Part shown: positions 6,447 to 6,765 of the stretch, in pieces
How positions within the stretch are numbered: the stretch's first letter is position 1
How the letters are laid out: each line of letters opens with the position of its first letter
Assembly: GCA_024276255.1 (NCBI GenBank)
Contig: JAJRXO010000285.1
Location: 1 to 6,765 of the forward strand
Origin: Chloroflexota bacterium
GTDB taxonomy: Bacteria > Chloroflexota > Anaerolineae > J102
Reading direction: 5' to 3'
Length of the DNA stretch: 6,765 nucleotides
Program-made: the position numbers and the translations under genes
The notes under the pieces: generated by a model
The model's database searches: none
Seen by the model: the letters and a program-made list of their open reading frames with translations, nothing else
What the model was told of the DNA's origin: nothing

Positions 6447-6469
6447 GTGTGATGACTTGTGTGATTGAC
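6447..6469 (+). repeat. Tandem direct repeat GTGTGAT(T)GAC
   Basis: GTGTGATGAC (6447-6456) and GTGTGATTGAC (6459-6469) repeat at 12-base start-to-start spacing, about one helical turn. They sit just upstream of the candidate -10 of the methyltransferase gene, a typical place for tandem activator or repressor half-sites. An inverted pair, ATGACT (6452-6457) and AGTCAT (6474-6479), overlaps them. Confidence 0.45.
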
Positions 6470-6486
6470 GCTGAGTCATGTATGAT
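6457..6486 (+). promoter_or_regulatory. Candidate promoter of methyltransferase gene
   Basis: TATGAT at 6481-6486 matches 5 of 6 of TATAAT, with a weak -35 TTGTGT at 6457-6462 (spacer 18). The weak -35 together with the overlapping repeats suggests an activator-dependent or repressible promoter. A stronger TTGACG at 6465-6470 is too close (10 bases) to pair with this -10. The start codon is 36 bases downstream of the -10. Confidence 0.33.
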
Positions 6487-6522
6487 CCAGAGAATCCCGT
6501 CATCAAAAGAGAGTAATCAGTC

Positions 6523-6765
6523 ATGACAACCCCCATGCTCGTGAGAATCGAGGAAGACAAACATTGGTGGTTCGCCACCCGCAGCCGGGCTATTCTGGCC
6601 CTGATGGATCAATACGCCGGCACCGGCCATCAGGGCCGCAAAGTGCTGGATGTGGGCGCCGGAGCCGGCAATATGATGCACCAGCTCGGCCAATATGGCG
6701 ACATTGTAGGGCTGGAATACAACCCCAAACCGATCCCGGTGGCCCGTGAACGCGGTTTTGATGTG
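6523..6765 (+). CDS. Class I SAM-dependent methyltransferase, N-terminal part (runs off right edge)
   Basis: Partial gene: 81 codons visible, frame still open at 6765. The protein begins with an EEDKHWWFATRSRAIL-type helix (10-25), typical of methyltransferases of the Methyltransf_11/23 type found in polysaccharide and small-molecule loci. It is followed by SAM-binding motif I, VLDVGAGAGN (41-50), and the second strand IVGLEYN (61-67), whose E65 should contact the ribose hydroxyls of SAM. The segment IPVARERGFDV (71-81) matches the usual helix after this strand. The substrate is set by the C-terminal part, which is not visible. The ATG at 6523 is preceded by AGAGAG at 9-base spacing; a second ATG at 6535 is possible but would be less well placed. 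It is divergent from the leftward operon and may share regulation through the intergenic region. Confidence 0.88.
   Translation, partial: MTTPMLVRIEEDKHWWFATRSRAILALMDQYAGTGHQGRKVLDVGAGAGNMMHQLGQYGDIVGLEYNPKPIPVARERGFDV

Larger units (their letters stand above)
6158..6522. other. Divergent intergenic region
   Basis: This 365-bp stretch lies between the leftward PP2C-like gene and the rightward methyltransferase gene. I see no credible gene: the minus-strand frame upstream of 6157 starts at TTG with no ribosome binding site, and the 63-codon plus-strand frame at 6110-6301 has no recognisable content. It does hold candidate promoters in both directions, a stem-loop and short repeats, listed separately. 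Confidence 0.7.

Noticed and set aside
6465..6486. TTGACG with TATGAT as a promoter pair
   Set aside because: The spacer is only 10 bases, too short for a sigma-70-type promoter.

Overview
The window reads as a moderately GC-rich bacterial chromosome segment with no mobile elements, RNA genes or CRISPR. The gene set points to a member of the Chloroflexota, possibly an Anaerolineae-like lineage: a LytR-CpsA-Psr protein with a LytR C-terminal domain beside a membrane-anchored beta-propeller, a degenerate PP2C-like protein, and a DUF58 protein. This taxonomic call is an inference from protein style and gene neighbours, not from a marker gene.

Layout. Almost the whole window (1-6157) is one leftward gene string. 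In transcription order it holds: a PP2C-like pseudophosphatase (6157-5516); a single-pass membrane protein with an external six-bladed propeller (5464-3986); an LCP-family protein (3928-2471); an EamA drug/metabolite transporter (2441-1515); a Maf nucleotide pyrophosphatase (1499-867); a QueD/PTPS-like protein that lacks the usual catalytic triad (841-458); a short ORF starting directly after the queD-like stop that looks like a decayed glycosyltransferase start (457-260); and the first 81 codons of a DUF58 protein (244-1, running off the left edge). Gaps between consecutive full-length genes are 15-57 bp from 6157 down to 458, which fits one polycistronic unit. The 213-bp gap before the DUF58 gene holds only the short remnant.

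A 365-bp divergent intergenic region (6158-6522) separates this string from a rightward SAM-dependent methyltransferase (6523 to the right edge, partial). It contains a candidate leftward promoter, a perfect 8-bp stem-loop in the predicted leader, and a cluster of direct and inverted repeats over a candidate rightward promoter.

How the genes may work together. The first three leftward genes look like a cell-envelope module: a cytosolic PP2C-fold domain, a proline-rich cytosolic linker with a membrane anchor and external propeller, and an LCP enzyme that would attach glycopolymers on the outer face of the membrane. The first two are in the same reading frame and separated only by one TAG codon plus 17 sense codons, so they may represent a split or interrupted single protein. 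EamA, Maf and the QueD-like protein are probably housekeeping or accessory passengers. The most interesting points are the in-frame TAG, the degenerate PP2C, the QueD-like protein without its triad, and the possible glycosyltransferase remnant behind it.
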